NCBI GenBank assembly: GCA_964615905.1 | Contig: CAZTUB010000019.1 | Span: forward strand, 66,427 to 130,426 | Reading direction: 5' to 3' | Length of the DNA: 64,000 nucleotides | DNA from: DATLMR01 sp964615905 | Lineage (GTDB): Bacteria; Acidobacteriota; Blastocatellia; UBA7656 | Shown: piece by piece, positions 1 to 9,996 of the stretch | Layout: each line of letters starts with the position of its first letter | How positions within the stretch are numbered: the stretch's first letter is position 1 | Made by a program: the position numbers and the translations under genes | Notes under the pieces: model-generated | The model's database searches: none | Told to the model about the DNA's origin: nothing | The model's input: the letters and a program-made list of their open reading frames with translations, nothing else

Positions 1-141
1 AAACCAGGGGTTGCCGCTCCCGTCGATAATCCGACCGTTCATTATGATTATGTCGTAGTAGGCCGTCTGCGCGTCTGTCGGCACAATCTGAACGACAAGC
101 ATCACCGCAAGCAGAAGAGTTGTTATCCTGGCTCTGGTCAT
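1..141 (-). CDS. D-aminoacylase-like amidohydrolase, N-terminal fragment
   Basis: Only the first 47 codons lie in the window; the gene continues past base 1. The ATG at 141-139 opens a signal peptide with a hydrophobic core of Leu, Val and Ile ending near A24-Q25. This leads into YYDIIIMNGRIIDGSGNPWF, the opening beta strand of N-acyl-D-amino-acid deacylases and related amidohydrolases, where the phrase NG-x-I-x-DG-x-G-x-P is characteristic. The protein is predicted to be exported and to hydrolyse an amide bond, but the catalytic residues are outside the window, so substrate cannot be judged. A good promoter-like sequence lies just upstream at 177-206. Confidence 0.75.
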   Translation of the reverse strand, partial: MTRARITTLLLAVMLVVQIVPTDAQTAYYDIIIMNGRIIDGSGNPWF

Positions 142-176
142 AGGGATGTCTCCGAAGTGAATTGAAAAGCGCGGTG

Positions 177-206
177 ATTATAGTGGGCCGGTCCGAGAGA
201 GTTCAA
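177..206 (-). promoter_or_regulatory. sigma70-like promoter of the amidohydrolase gene
   Basis: Read on the minus strand, TTGAAC (206-201) is followed after 18 nt by a perfect TATAAT (182-177). It lies about 35 nt upstream of the amidohydrolase ATG at 141. The match is by eye to the consensus; no transcription data are available. Confidence 0.5.
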
Positions 207-234
207 CAGGGGGAGGTCAGCTGGGCGTTTTGAG

Positions 235-268
235 TTGCGGAGCGCTGCTTTCGGGCAGCGCTCCGCAA
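235..268. terminator. strong hairpin downstream of the SLOG gene
   Basis: A 14-bp perfect stem (235-248 with 255-268) closes on the loop TTTCGG. It starts 3 nt beyond the stop of the minus-strand gene at 272-829 and precedes the next minus-strand gene. No T-tract follows it, so it may stabilise the 3' end rather than act as a classical intrinsic terminator. Confidence 0.55.
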
Positions 269-271
269 AGC

Positions 272-829
272 TCATGAGAATGATCTCTGGAAGAGGTCCG
301 CGATGGCCTTGCGACCGTTCTCTTCGAGGAGCCGCGTGCCTGTGCCCGTGAAATGGATGTGATCGATTACGGGCGCGTCGCCGCTTTTTCGCTCGATCCA
401 GTCCTTCCGGTCCCACGTAAACCACGCGCTGCGGCGCTGGTCAAAGACGTGGAGCGGCTTGTTGCAGAGCTTGGCGAACTCCGCGCCCCAGCCTGTCCCG
501 CCTTTGACCGTCTTGTCGTCGAGTATCTCGCCTATGACGTATATCTCCTGGCCATTGTTGATCTGATACCAGATGCTTTGCAGCACCTTGCGCAGCACAG
601 GGCTGTCGGTGTAGCGACGGTTCATCAAACGGGAGACGTAATCGAGGCTGACATCGCCGCTCTTCAATTCTTCGTGGTTGAGCACGCGAAGCCCGCGATG
701 GCGCACGATCTTATGACCGTCAAACGTAAAATTCACCTCTTCGATCCCTAGCCGCTCGGCGTTCGCCCCGAACTCCGCCTCCGCGCCCTGCGCGCCACCG
801 CTAAACAATATGTAATCTTCCTTGTTCAT
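272..829 (-). CDS. SLOG-like Rossmann nucleotide-binding protein
   Basis: 185 aa, soluble, no signal peptide. The N-terminus has a beta strand and a glycine turn (ILFSGGAQGAEAEFG, residues 7-21), and a second glycine-rich turn GGTGWGAEFAKLC-KPLHVFD lies near residues 110-130. These two features resemble the SLOG superfamily, which includes YpsA and the putative molybdenum-carrier group, where similar loops bind nucleotides or nucleotide-derived ligands. The stretch between them is less recognisable. A tail rich in His and Gly (DHIHFTGTGTRLL) follows. The gene stands alone between an amidohydrolase and a hybrid kinase, so context gives no clear role. The family assignment is moderate and the function is unknown. 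Confidence 0.65.
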   Translation of the reverse strand: MNKEDYILFSGGAQGAEAEFGANAERLGIEEVNFTFDGHKIVRHRGLRVLNHEELKSGDVSLDYVSRLMNRRYTDSPVLRKVLQSIWYQINNGQEIYVIGEILDDKTVKGGTGWGAEFAKLCNKPLHVFDQRRSAWFTWDRKDWIERKSGDAPVIDHIHFTGTGTRLLEENGRKAIADLFQRSFS

Positions 830-884
830 CCTTCTTCCTTTCTATCAATCTAAAAACAACAGCCTACCACATTTCCCAGGTGAT

Positions 885-949
885 GAGGACCGAGCAGTGG
901 ATTCGCGAGGTCGGCTTTCATATGAAAATCGGCTTCCAACCCGGTCCTC
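885..949. terminator. stem-loop at the 3' end of the histidine kinase gene
   Basis: GAGGACCG (885-892) pairs with CGGTCCTC (942-949). Between them lies the perfect 12-nt palindrome TTTCATATGAAA (916-927). The outer arm overlaps the kinase stop codon at 948. It is probably a transcript-end structure, though no T-tract follows. Confidence 0.3.
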
Positions 950-2939
950 AATCCTTCTCTCTTTTCCGCCCTGTTGCGAGCGAAGCCAGAGCCTCAATGA
1001 TCGCATCGGCATCCACAGGCTTTGGCACAAACATCTCATACCCCGCTTCGAGCGCAAGCTCCCTGTCTTTAGACCTTGCGCGAGCCGTGAGCGCGACCGC
1101 AGGAAGATACTTGCCGGAGCTTGATTCGTGCTGGCGAACATTTTTGATGAGCGCGTAACCGTCTTCAAGGGGCATCGCTATGTCGCTGACCATAACGTCG
1201 AGGTCAAGCGACTGGATCGCCACAAGTGCGCTTTGAACCGAGTCGGCCGTGCTCACTTCGGCCCCCTCCTGTGTAAGCAACGCTCTTAGCATCTCGCGCG
1301 TGTCACCTTCGTCATCGACCACCAGAATTCTGAGGTCGTTGAGTCTGCGCTTGCGCTCAGGCTCACGCAAGGGAGCGGCCTCACCCACAAGTCCCTCTGC
1401 GCCGTGAGGCACCTCAAGCGAGCGCGTGGGTCTGAGCGGGAGCTTGACGGTAAATGTAGCGCCAAGCCCCTGGCCGGGGCTTTCGACCTTGACCGTCCCC
1501 CCGTGCATCTCGACTAGATTACGAACGATTGCAAGCCCTAGCCCCAGCCCGCCGTGCCTTCTGGTCAGCGTGCCGTCCTCTTGTAAAAACCGCTCGAAGA
1601 CGTAAGGGAGAAATTCCGGCTCTATGCCCTGCCCGGTGTCTGTGACCACGATAAGCGCGTGCGTCGCCGAATGGCTCACCTCCACAATGATGCGGCCCTC
1701 TTCAGGCGTGAATTTTATGGCATTTGACAGAAGGTTCCAGATCACCTGTTGAAGCCTGTCCGGGTCGCCCGAAACGGCCGTGGGGCTTGTTTGAAGATTC
1801 ACCCGCAGGTCTATGCCTTTACCTTCTGCCGCCGGCCGAACGGTATCGACCGCCGCTTTGACGATGTTCTCAAGATAGGTCGGGAAAATGTTGAGTCTCA
1901 GCTTGCCCGATATGATGCGAGAGACATCCAGTATATCTTCGATCAACTGGGCCTGCGCTTTCGCGTTGCGCTCGACGACTCCGAGCGCGTGGTTGAACGT
2001 TTCTGGATCGAGCCTGCCGCCGCGAAGCATACCGGCCCATCCGAGTATGGCATTGAGTGGCGTCCTTAGCTCGTGCGAGACGGTAGCGAGGAACTCGTCT
2101 TTCAACCGGTTGGCGGCCTCGGCTTCGGCTCGCGCGGCCTGTTCGCGGGCGAGCAGCTGAGCGCGCTCCTGTTCGGACCGCTTGCGGTTTGTGATGTCGT
2201 GCTGTACGCGCACGATATACGTCTTGCCCGAAACGTCGAGCGTGCTAATGCGGGCGGCGGTGACAAACGGCCTCCCGTCCTTCTTGAGATGGCTTATCTC
2301 TCCCATCCAAGAACCGGCCTTCTTCAGCTGCTCAATCCCTTCGCGGACAGTCTGGCCATCTTCAGAAGGCGGCAACACATTCTCTAGCGGGATACGTTCT
2401 CCGATCATCTCGCCGGGCTCGTACCCGTACATGGTATCTTCGGCGGGGTTCGCATAAATCAGTATTCCGTTTTCGTCATAGATGCTTACCCCTTCGATAA
2501 GGCTCTTTATCACGTACGCGTGTATCCGCAACTCCTGCTCGGTACGCTTGCGCGCGGTGATATCGCGAGCGATTGTCGAAGCGCCGACAATCTGATCCGA
2601 GTCGTCACGGATGGGAGAGATAGTCAGGGAGACATTAAGGATTCTGCCCTGCTTGTCGACGCGGGTCGTTTCATAATGCCTTATCTGCTCGCCCCGCCTG
2701 AGCTTTTCAAGTATCTTTGGTATCTCGTCTTTGGAATCTTTCGGCGCGAGCATAGATATGTGCTTGCCTTCGACCTCTTCGGCCGAGTACCCGTATATCC
2801 TCTGCGCGCCCTTGTTCCAGCTAACGATTATGCCGTCAAGGGTCTTGCCTATGATTGCGTCGTCAGAAGATTCAACTATCGATGCAAGGAAGGTTGATAT
2901 GTGCTTGTTGGACATCTGCTCTGTGATGATGTAATTCAT
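948..2939 (-). CDS. PAS-PAS hybrid sensor histidine kinase with receiver domain
   Basis: 663 aa, without a membrane segment, so a cytosolic sensor is likely. Two PAS/PAC modules occupy about residues 15-130 and 140-255, followed by a short coiled coil. The HisKA H-box DEFLATVSHELRTPLN places the phospho-accepting histidine at H289. The ATPase domain has an N-box near 402-407 (NLLSNA), a G1 box DTGQGIE near 434-440 and a GLGLGLA box near 464-470. A receiver domain follows from about 536, with acidic residues VDDE and the probable phospho-acceptor D586 in VMVSDIAMP. No response regulator lies beside it, so its output must be elsewhere. The first ATG lacks a clear Shine-Dalgarno; M9 is an alternative start. 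Confidence 0.9.
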   Translation of the reverse strand: MNYIITEQMSNKHISTFLASIVESSDDAIIGKTLDGIIVSWNKGAQRIYGYSAEEVEGKHISMLAPKDSKDEIPKILEKLRRGEQIRHYETTRVDKQGRILNVSLTISPIRDDSDQIVGASTIARDITARKRTEQELRIHAYVIKSLIEGVSIYDENGILIYANPAEDTMYGYEPGEMIGERIPLENVLPPSEDGQTVREGIEQLKKAGSWMGEISHLKKDGRPFVTAARISTLDVSGKTYIVRVQHDITNRKRSEQERAQLLAREQAARAEAEAANRLKDEFLATVSHELRTPLNAILGWAGMLRGGRLDPETFNHALGVVERNAKAQAQLIEDILDVSRIISGKLRLNIFPTYLENIVKAAVDTVRPAAEGKGIDLRVNLQTSPTAVSGDPDRLQQVIWNLLSNAIKFTPEEGRIIVEVSHSATHALIVVTDTGQGIEPEFLPYVFERFLQEDGTLTRRHGGLGLGLAIVRNLVEMHGGTVKVESPGQGLGATFTVKLPLRPTRSLEVPHGAEGLVGEAAPLREPERKRRLNDLRILVVDDEGDTREMLRALLTQEGAEVSTADSVQSALVAIQSLDLDVMVSDIAMPLEDGYALIKNVRQHESSSGKYLPAVALTARARSKDRELALEAGYEMFVPKPVDADAIIEALASLATGRKREKD

Positions 2940-3137
2940 TATATGGTTTAGAACTCTTAAAGGACCCGGCTTTCAGCTTTCGGCCATCTGGATGAGATTG
3001 ATCGCTGTTAAGTAGAGGCAGCTATCTTCCGCAGATGCGATTGAGAGTTTCAGAAGCGCCCGTTCCACTGAAGACCCGGATTCTCTCAACCTGAAACTTT
3101 ACACCAGCCCCTTGCGACTAGCAATTTCAGCGAGCAT

Positions 3138-3836
3138 TTATTCTGCGAGCGAAAGCGACTGCACCGTCAACGCCAGGTGGTTTCGTTTATGGAGATCGAT
3201 GAGGGTTCTGAACTGGTCATACGTAATCCGGCTCTGGTTGCCGACGTGACTGTTCTTCTTTTTGAGATTGGCGGTTGCCCACAACGGCTGAAGGTTTGTT
3301 AACCCCCAGCAGATTCTTAATTCGTATTCATCTATTCCGTCTTCGGTTTCAAGCTTAAACCATGACTTGGGAATCACATGGTCGATATGCCACGCCTTCC
3401 CGTAGTTCTTCCACGTCATGCCGGGCTTAAAATGTGATTCAAGGTGAGATCGCAACTGATCGACCGAGTACCCCAAAACAGCCAGAATCGAGCGACCCTT
3501 CTTGCTTATAGCCCTTCTAAGGGCCCTGCTTATGTAATTATGCAGCCGGTAATTCATATCGCCCTTGAGCCGGGCGTTTTGGTAATGCCGCCAGTAATCC
3601 TTATTCTCTTTGCGCCACCCCTTGTTGTATTTGCGCCTCTCCTCGCGATGCGCTTCCCGGTACTGCTGATAATATAAACGCATCCGGTCACGATTTTTTT
3701 CTTGCCAGGTTTTCACTATTACTTGCCGACAAGCTTTGCAATAAGACTGATACCCGTCGCGACTGGCTTTATTCTTGGAGAACCGGGCAAGTGGTAGCTC
3801 AAGGGCGCATCTAGGACACCGCTTCGAGGTCTTCAT
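3138..3836 (-). CDS. HNH endonuclease family protein with zinc ribbon
   Basis: 232 aa. The N-terminus has two CxxC pairs (CPRC at 7-10 and CKAC near 33-36) forming a zinc ribbon of a type often found ahead of HNH nuclease domains. A long basic, aromatic-rich helix region follows. Near residues 145-195, WHIDHVIPKSWF carries the HNH-type catalytic His pair, and NLQPLWATANLKKKN supplies the Asn and the closing Lys-rich helix. The gene is alone, is visibly less GC-rich than its neighbours and lies about 100 bp from tRNA-Glu. This fits a homing-type or island remnant nuclease. No intein, intron or integrase accompanies it. DNA cleavage is inferred from the fold only. Confidence 0.8.
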   Translation of the reverse strand: MKTSKRCPRCALELPLARFSKNKASRDGYQSYCKACRQVIVKTWQEKNRDRMRLYYQQYREAHREERRKYNKGWRKENKDYWRHYQNARLKGDMNYRLHNYISRALRRAISKKGRSILAVLGYSVDQLRSHLESHFKPGMTWKNYGKAWHIDHVIPKSWFKLETEDGIDEYELRICWGLTNLQPLWATANLKKKNSHVGNQSRITYDQFRTLIDLHKRNHLALTVQSLSLAE

Positions 3837-3933
3837 GTGGGTGAGTCGTTTAACAAGAATGCCCTCTTTGTTGTAGAGGGGACCTGAGGAAGATATAAGC
3901 CTTGCGTGTCTGGTACCGATTAAGAGATTTGAG

Positions 3934-4007
3934 TACCGCTAACGGGACTCGAACCCGTAGTTTCCGCCTTGAGAGGGCGGCGTGTTAACCACTTACACTA
4001 TAGCGGC
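3934..4007 (-). tRNA. tRNA-Glu (anticodon CTC)
   Basis: On the minus strand a 7-nt acceptor arm GCCGCTA pairs with TAGCGGT (one terminal G:U). The anticodon stem CCGCC/GGCGG encloses the loop CTCTCAA, giving anticodon CTC, which reads GAG glutamate codons. The T-arm ACGGG-TTCGAGT-CCCGT is canonical. The CCA end is not encoded. It is a single gene with no tRNA cluster around it. Confidence 0.93.
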
Positions 4008-4512
4008 ATATTCGAAGAGTCAGTATACACAGCGGTTCGCTGAAAATCAACCCGCGATTTTTTGGCATGAGTCGCCTGTTTTCTGACTCAATCGTGCTTC
4101 TTTCAGGGACATTCGTGCTGGCAGACGAGCAGGGGATAATGGCGGCGATAGAATATTTCAAATCCGATTTGCCCTTTCGGATTTCATTTCGTATCATAAT
4201 CTGTTTTCGCAAAGGCAGGTGGAGCATTGTGAGGGAGCTTGCTTCATGTTACGCCTATGATTAAAACATCCATGTGGGCTGCCAGAACTTGGGACCAGAG
4301 AAAACTGTCTTCCTTCGCCCCGCACGTGCGGGCGTCACATTCTTTAAACCGTGGCTTATCAAAGGCCCGCTCCCGTCCCAGGTCAATACTCATTATAAAG
4401 TCGCGCCGCGCAGCTATATACGTGTTGCGTGCGCTTGCCTGTGGTCTGAAAGCTGCAATCACAGACCGCCATCGGTTCACGTAGCATAAGAGTAATTTGG
4501 GGCTTAAAACCA
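4008..4512. other. 505-bp non-coding leader before the act operon
   Basis: No convincing gene is present; open frames on both strands have neither family resemblance nor ribosome sites. The region is more AT-rich than its surroundings. It holds a perfect 14-nt palindrome (4319-4332, CCCGCACGTGCGGG) and an inverted pair GGTCTG/CAGACC near 4443-4470. A TATAAA at 4394-4399 lacks a good -35. The operon promoter and any regulator site should lie here, but I cannot place them with confidence. Confidence 0.4.
4319..4332. promoter_or_regulatory. 14-nt perfect palindrome upstream of actA
   Basis: CCCGCACGTGCGGG is a loopless palindrome about 180 nt before actA. A loopless GC palindrome is a poor terminator but a reasonable operator for a dimeric regulator of the respiratory operon. 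It occurs once in the leader. The regulator is unknown. Confidence 0.3.
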
Positions 4513-5172
4513 ATGACCCAGATCTTTCACCGCAGCACAAACTTCATCGCTAAAGTAACGATCTTTGGCGCGGTCTTTATAATCCTCGCCGTCCTCTTCA
4601 TCATAGACGGAATCGGCCGCTCTTCTTATAACACGCAAGCCTTCTTTCCTCGCGAGCAACCTGTACAATTCAGCCACAAGCACCACGTCGGAGACGAGGG
4701 GATAGACTGCCGCTACTGCCACACCTCTGTAGAAGACGCGGCCTTCGCGGGCATCCCGCCGACGAAGACCTGTATGAACTGTCACTCGCAGATCTTCGCC
4801 AACAGCCCGTACCTTGAGCCCATCCGTGAGAGCTGGCGCACGGGAAAACCCATCGAGTGGACGCGTGTTCACGACCTGCCCGACTTTACCTATTTCGACC
4901 ACAGCGTACACGTCAACAACGGCGTTGGCTGCTCGACCTGCCACGGGCGTGTCGACCTGATGCCGCTGGCTTATCAGGTGGCCTCGCTTCAGATGGAGTG
5001 GTGTCTTGAGTGTCACCGCGAGCCCGAGAGATTCCTTCGCCCCAAAGAAGAGATATTCAACATGGCGTGGGAGCCGCCGGCTGACCAGATCGAACAGGGC
5101 AAGAGGCTGAAGGAGATCTACAAGATTCGCAGCACAGCACAGTTGACAAGCTGCAACACGTGTCACAGGTAA
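4513..5172 (+). CDS. actA: Alternative complex III subunit ActA, pentahaem cytochrome c
   Basis: 219 aa with one N-terminal membrane anchor (about 12-31) and the rest periplasmic. Five CxxCH haem sites are visible, with first cysteines at C66, C87, C140, C164 and C214, the pattern of ActA in alternative complex III. ActA passes electrons taken from quinol toward the monohaem subunit and cytochrome c or the oxidase. It opens a run of twelve plus-strand genes ending at the oxidase subunit IV gene. The ribosome site upstream of the ATG is weak. The last haem site sits only two residues from the C-terminus, which is usual enough for the family and does not suggest truncation. Confidence 0.93.
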   Translation: MTQIFHRSTNFIAKVTIFGAVFIILAVLFIIDGIGRSSYNTQAFFPREQPVQFSHKHHVGDEGIDCRYCHTSVEDAAFAGIPPTKTCMNCHSQIFANSPYLEPIRESWRTGKPIEWTRVHDLPDFTYFDHSVHVNNGVGCSTCHGRVDLMPLAYQVASLQMEWCLECHREPERFLRPKEEIFNMAWEPPADQIEQGKRLKEIYKIRSTAQLTSCNTCHR

Positions 5173-5187
5173 TCAAAGGACAATTGA

Positions 5188-8100
5188 ATGTCTAATAACG
5201 AGAATCACCAACAACTGGTTTCGATCACCCCGTCTGCGAAGGCCGCGAGAGGCAAAGAGTACTGGCGCAGCCTCGAAGAGCTTGCCGACACACCGGCTTT
5301 TCAGGAGTTGCTGCACAAGGAGTTTCCCGCGCAGGCGTCGGAGTTCACCGACCCTGTGGGGCGGCGCACGTTTTTGAAACTGATGGGCGCGTCGATTGCG
5401 CTCGCGGGGCTCACCGGCTGCACGCGCCAGCCGACCGAACTGATCGCCCCCTACGCGCGCCAGCCTGAAGAGATAGTGCCGGGCAAGCCGCTGTTTTACG
5501 CAACCGCGATGACCGTGGACGGGATCGCCACAGGGGTGCTGGTCGAATCTCACATGGGCCGCCCGACCAAGATCGAAGGCAACCCGGATCACCCTGCAAG
5601 CCTCGGCGCGGCGGACCTCTTTTCGCAGGCGGCGATCCTTTCACTTTACGACCCCGACCGGTCGCAGACCTTGACACATCTCGGTGACATTCAGCCCTGG
5701 TCCGCTCTCTTAGGGGCAATACGTCCCGCGCTTGACGCGCAACGCGGTCTCGGAGGCGCGGGGTTGAGAATACTGACGCCAACCATCACATCGCCCACGC
5801 TCGCAAACCAGTTGCGGGTGATTCTCGCGGCTTTCCCTTCTGCGAAATGGCACCAGTTCGACCCCGCTGGTCCGCGAGGCGCAGGCGAAGGCGCGCGGCT
5901 GGCTTTTGGCCAGCCGGTCAATACTGTCTACCGCATCGACAGGGCGAATGTAATCCTCGCGCTCGATTCGGACTTCCTCAATTGCGGCCCGGCCAGCCTC
6001 AGATACTCAAAGGACTTTGCTTCGCGCCGAAGACCGAACGGCGCGGCCGAGATGAACCGCCTTTATGCGGTCGAATCGTCTCCGACAAACACAGGGGCCA
6101 AAGCCGACCACCGTTTGCCGATTCGCCCGTCCGAAGTCGAAGCCTTCGCGCGGGCGGTCGCGGCGGGGCTTGGAGTGCAAGGGGGGGGAGCGATTGGAGG
6201 CGATCTTCAAAGTCGTCACGGCAAATGGATCGAGGCGCTGGTCCGCGACCTTCAACGCCATCGCGGGGCGAGCGTTGTAATACCGGGCGATTACCAGTCG
6301 CCGGTAGTCCACGCGCTCGCGCACGCGATGAATCAGGCGCTCGGCAACATCGGCAGCACAGTTGTTTTCACAGACCCGGTCGAAGCGAATCCCGGCGGTG
6401 GGATCGCATCGCTTCGCGAGCTTGTGCAGGACCTCGAAGCCGGGCAGGTCGATCTGCTTGTGATCCTCGGCGGCAACCCCGTCTATTCCGCCCCGGTCGA
6501 CATGAATTTCGGCGAGCGGTTGATGAAGGCGAGGCTCCGTGTTTACCTGGGGATGTATAAAGACGAGACCGCGGAGCTTTGCCAGTGGAATGTTCCCGAA
6601 TCCCATTTCCTCGAATCCTGGAGCGATGCGCGAGCATATGACGGCACGGTCTCCATCATCCAGCCGTTGATCGCGCCGCTTTATAACGGCAAGACCGCGC
6701 ACGAGCTTTTAGCCGCTTTCACGGATCGACCCGAGCAGACGAGTTACGATATAGTGCGCGATTACTGGCGCACACAGATGGGCGCTGTCGCGCGCGGAGC
6801 CTCAATTGGCGCGACGGTTGGCGCGACCTCGGCGGCAGCCACGTCGACCGCAGCTACTTCAACATCAGCCGCTTCGAGTCAGGCCGCTTCGGCTCAGACC
6901 GCTTCGGCGCAACCGGCATCGGGGCAGGCATCTGCGCCGCAAGGCTCCGCGTCGGCGGGCTCATCAACGCCGCCCACGCCGAACGCGGGTTCAGCGCCCG
7001 GAGCCACACAGGCCGGGCAGGCGGGCGGTGCGGCGGGCGGTTTCGAGATGTTCTGGCGCAAAGCTCTGCACGACGGGTTGATCGCCAACACCGCGCTGCC
7101 GCAAAGGACCGTTTCCGTGAACGCCGCCTTCCTTGCACAGGCGCAGAGCGCTCAGCAGCCCGCGAGTGATCTCGATATAGTCTTTAGACCCGACCCCACC
7201 ATCCACGACGGCCAGTTCGCAAACAACGGCTGGCTCCAGGAATTGCCAAAGCCGCTGACGCACATCACCTGGGATAACGTGGCTCTGGTCAGCCCCGCTA
7301 CTGCCGCGAGGCTCGGGATCAATGTAAGCCTGGGCGACCAGGGCGGCGAGATGTGGGCAGATCAGGTAGAAGTAGAGTTCAGGGGCCGCAAGGTGCTCGC
7401 GCCCGCGTGGATTCTGCCCGGCCACCCCGACGACACTGTGACGGTTCATCTCGGATACGGCAGGACAAGGAGCGGGCGCGTGGGCCAAGGCGTCGGGTTT
7501 AACGCCAACCTGATTCGCACTTCAGACGCGCCGTGGTTTGGAACCGGCGCGCGGATAAACAAGACAGGCGACCGCGTGATGATCGCGGTCACTCAGATGG
7601 CTCACCTGATAAGCACAGATGATTTGAAAGACCGCGACCTCGTCGTCTCACACACGCTTGACGAGTATCGCAACGGGCCTGCTCAGGGCGAGCACGGCAA
7701 AGGCGGGCGCGAATCCGACGCGCTCGAACGCGGCGAACCCGGTCGCACCGAGCATCAACAACAGGAGCACGCGCCGGGAGCGCTCGGCAAAGAGGAACAC
7801 GGCAAGGTCGAGCACCAGGATACATCGCTTTATCCCGAATACGATTACAGCGACGGCAACCGCTGGGGCATGGCGATTGACCTGAGCGTTTGCACGGGCT
7901 GCAAGGCCTGCGTCGTCGCGTGCCAGTCGGAAAACAACATCCCCGTGGTCGGCAAAGAGCAGGTGGCGATGGGGCGCGAGATGCACTGGCTTCGCGTCGA
8001 CAGTTATTACAAGGGCGAAGAAGCGAACCCCGAAACCTACTTCCAGCCCGTACCCTGCATGCATTGCGAGAAAGCGCCCTGCGAAGTCGTATGCCCCGTC

Positions 8101-8571
8101 GCCGCCACTGTGCATAGCGCGGAAGGGCTAAACGACATGGTCTACAACCGGTGCGTCGGCACGCGTTATTGCTCGAACAACTGCCCGTACAAGGTGCGGC
8201 GATTCAACTTCTTCCTCTATCAGGACTGGGATACGCCGAGCCTGAAGATGATGAGGAACCCCGATGTCACGATTCGCAGCCGTGGCGTGATGGAGAAATG
8301 CACATACTGCGTTCAGCGCATCAGCAAAGCGAGGATTGAGGCGCAGAAAGAGGACCGGCCCATCCGGGACGGCGAGGTTGTGACCGCCTGTCAGGCTACT
8401 TGCCCGACCGATGCGATTATCTTCGGCAACATGAACGACCCCGAAAGCCGCGTCTCAAAGCTCAAGGCCGATGACCGAAACTACGGGCTGCTGGCCGAGT
8501 TGAACACGCAGCCGCGCACGACTTACCTTGCGGCCATTCGTAACCCCAATCCTGAACTGGAGAATGCGTAG
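5188..8571 (+). CDS. actB: Alternative complex III subunit ActB, molybdopterin-oxidoreductase-like plus Fe-S fusion
   Basis: 1127 aa. A twin-arginine signal (RRTFLKLMG, 59-67) ends in a lipobox-like LTGC with Cys78, indicating export by Tat and lipid anchoring. A molybdopterin-oxidoreductase-like half follows; in characterised complexes this part lacks the cofactor. Residues about 531-618 form a low-complexity Ala/Ser/Gln/Gly linker. The C-terminal ferredoxin half has four cysteine groups starting at C902, C957, C989 and C1038 (for example CTGCKACVVAC), enough for three [4Fe-4S] and one [3Fe-4S] cluster as in the family. AAAGGA lies before the ATG. It follows actA by 15 nt, and tatA/tatC are encoded about 31 kb downstream. 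Confidence 0.93.
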   Translation: MSNNENHQQLVSITPSAKAARGKEYWRSLEELADTPAFQELLHKEFPAQASEFTDPVGRRTFLKLMGASIALAGLTGCTRQPTELIAPYARQPEEIVPGKPLFYATAMTVDGIATGVLVESHMGRPTKIEGNPDHPASLGAADLFSQAAILSLYDPDRSQTLTHLGDIQPWSALLGAIRPALDAQRGLGGAGLRILTPTITSPTLANQLRVILAAFPSAKWHQFDPAGPRGAGEGARLAFGQPVNTVYRIDRANVILALDSDFLNCGPASLRYSKDFASRRRPNGAAEMNRLYAVESSPTNTGAKADHRLPIRPSEVEAFARAVAAGLGVQGGGAIGGDLQSRHGKWIEALVRDLQRHRGASVVIPGDYQSPVVHALAHAMNQALGNIGSTVVFTDPVEANPGGGIASLRELVQDLEAGQVDLLVILGGNPVYSAPVDMNFGERLMKARLRVYLGMYKDETAELCQWNVPESHFLESWSDARAYDGTVSIIQPLIAPLYNGKTAHELLAAFTDRPEQTSYDIVRDYWRTQMGAVARGASIGATVGATSAAATSTAATSTSAASSQAASAQTASAQPASGQASAPQGSASAGSSTPPTPNAGSAPGATQAGQAGGAAGGFEMFWRKALHDGLIANTALPQRTVSVNAAFLAQAQSAQQPASDLDIVFRPDPTIHDGQFANNGWLQELPKPLTHITWDNVALVSPATAARLGINVSLGDQGGEMWADQVEVEFRGRKVLAPAWILPGHPDDTVTVHLGYGRTRSGRVGQGVGFNANLIRTSDAPWFGTGARINKTGDRVMIAVTQMAHLISTDDLKDRDLVVSHTLDEYRNGPAQGEHGKGGRESDALERGEPGRTEHQQQEHAPGALGKEEHGKVEHQDTSLYPEYDYSDGNRWGMAIDLSVCTGCKACVVACQSENNIPVVGKEQVAMGREMHWLRVDSYYKGEEANPETYFQPVPCMHCEKAPCEVVCPVAATVHSAEGLNDMVYNRCVGTRYCSNNCPYKVRRFNFFLYQDWDTPSLKMMRNPDVTIRSRGVMEKCTYCVQRISKARIEAQKEDRPIRDGEVVTACQATCPTDAIIFGNMNDPESRVSKLKADDRNYGLLAELNTQPRTTYLAAIRNPNPELENA

Positions 8572-8575
8572 CGTT

Positions 8576-9994
<1,419 letters not shown>

Positions 9995-9996
9995 AG

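Noticed and set aside
353..751. Plus-strand open frame inside the SLOG gene
   Set aside because: It is antisense to a gene with clear SLOG-like motifs, and it has no ribosome site or recognisable fold.
4244..4540. Minus-strand open frame in the act leader
   Set aside because: No family resemblance and no ribosome site; it runs into the actA coding region on the other strand.
6007..6702. Long minus-strand open frame inside actB
   Set aside because: Antisense open frames are frequent in high-GC genes; actB explains the sequence fully.
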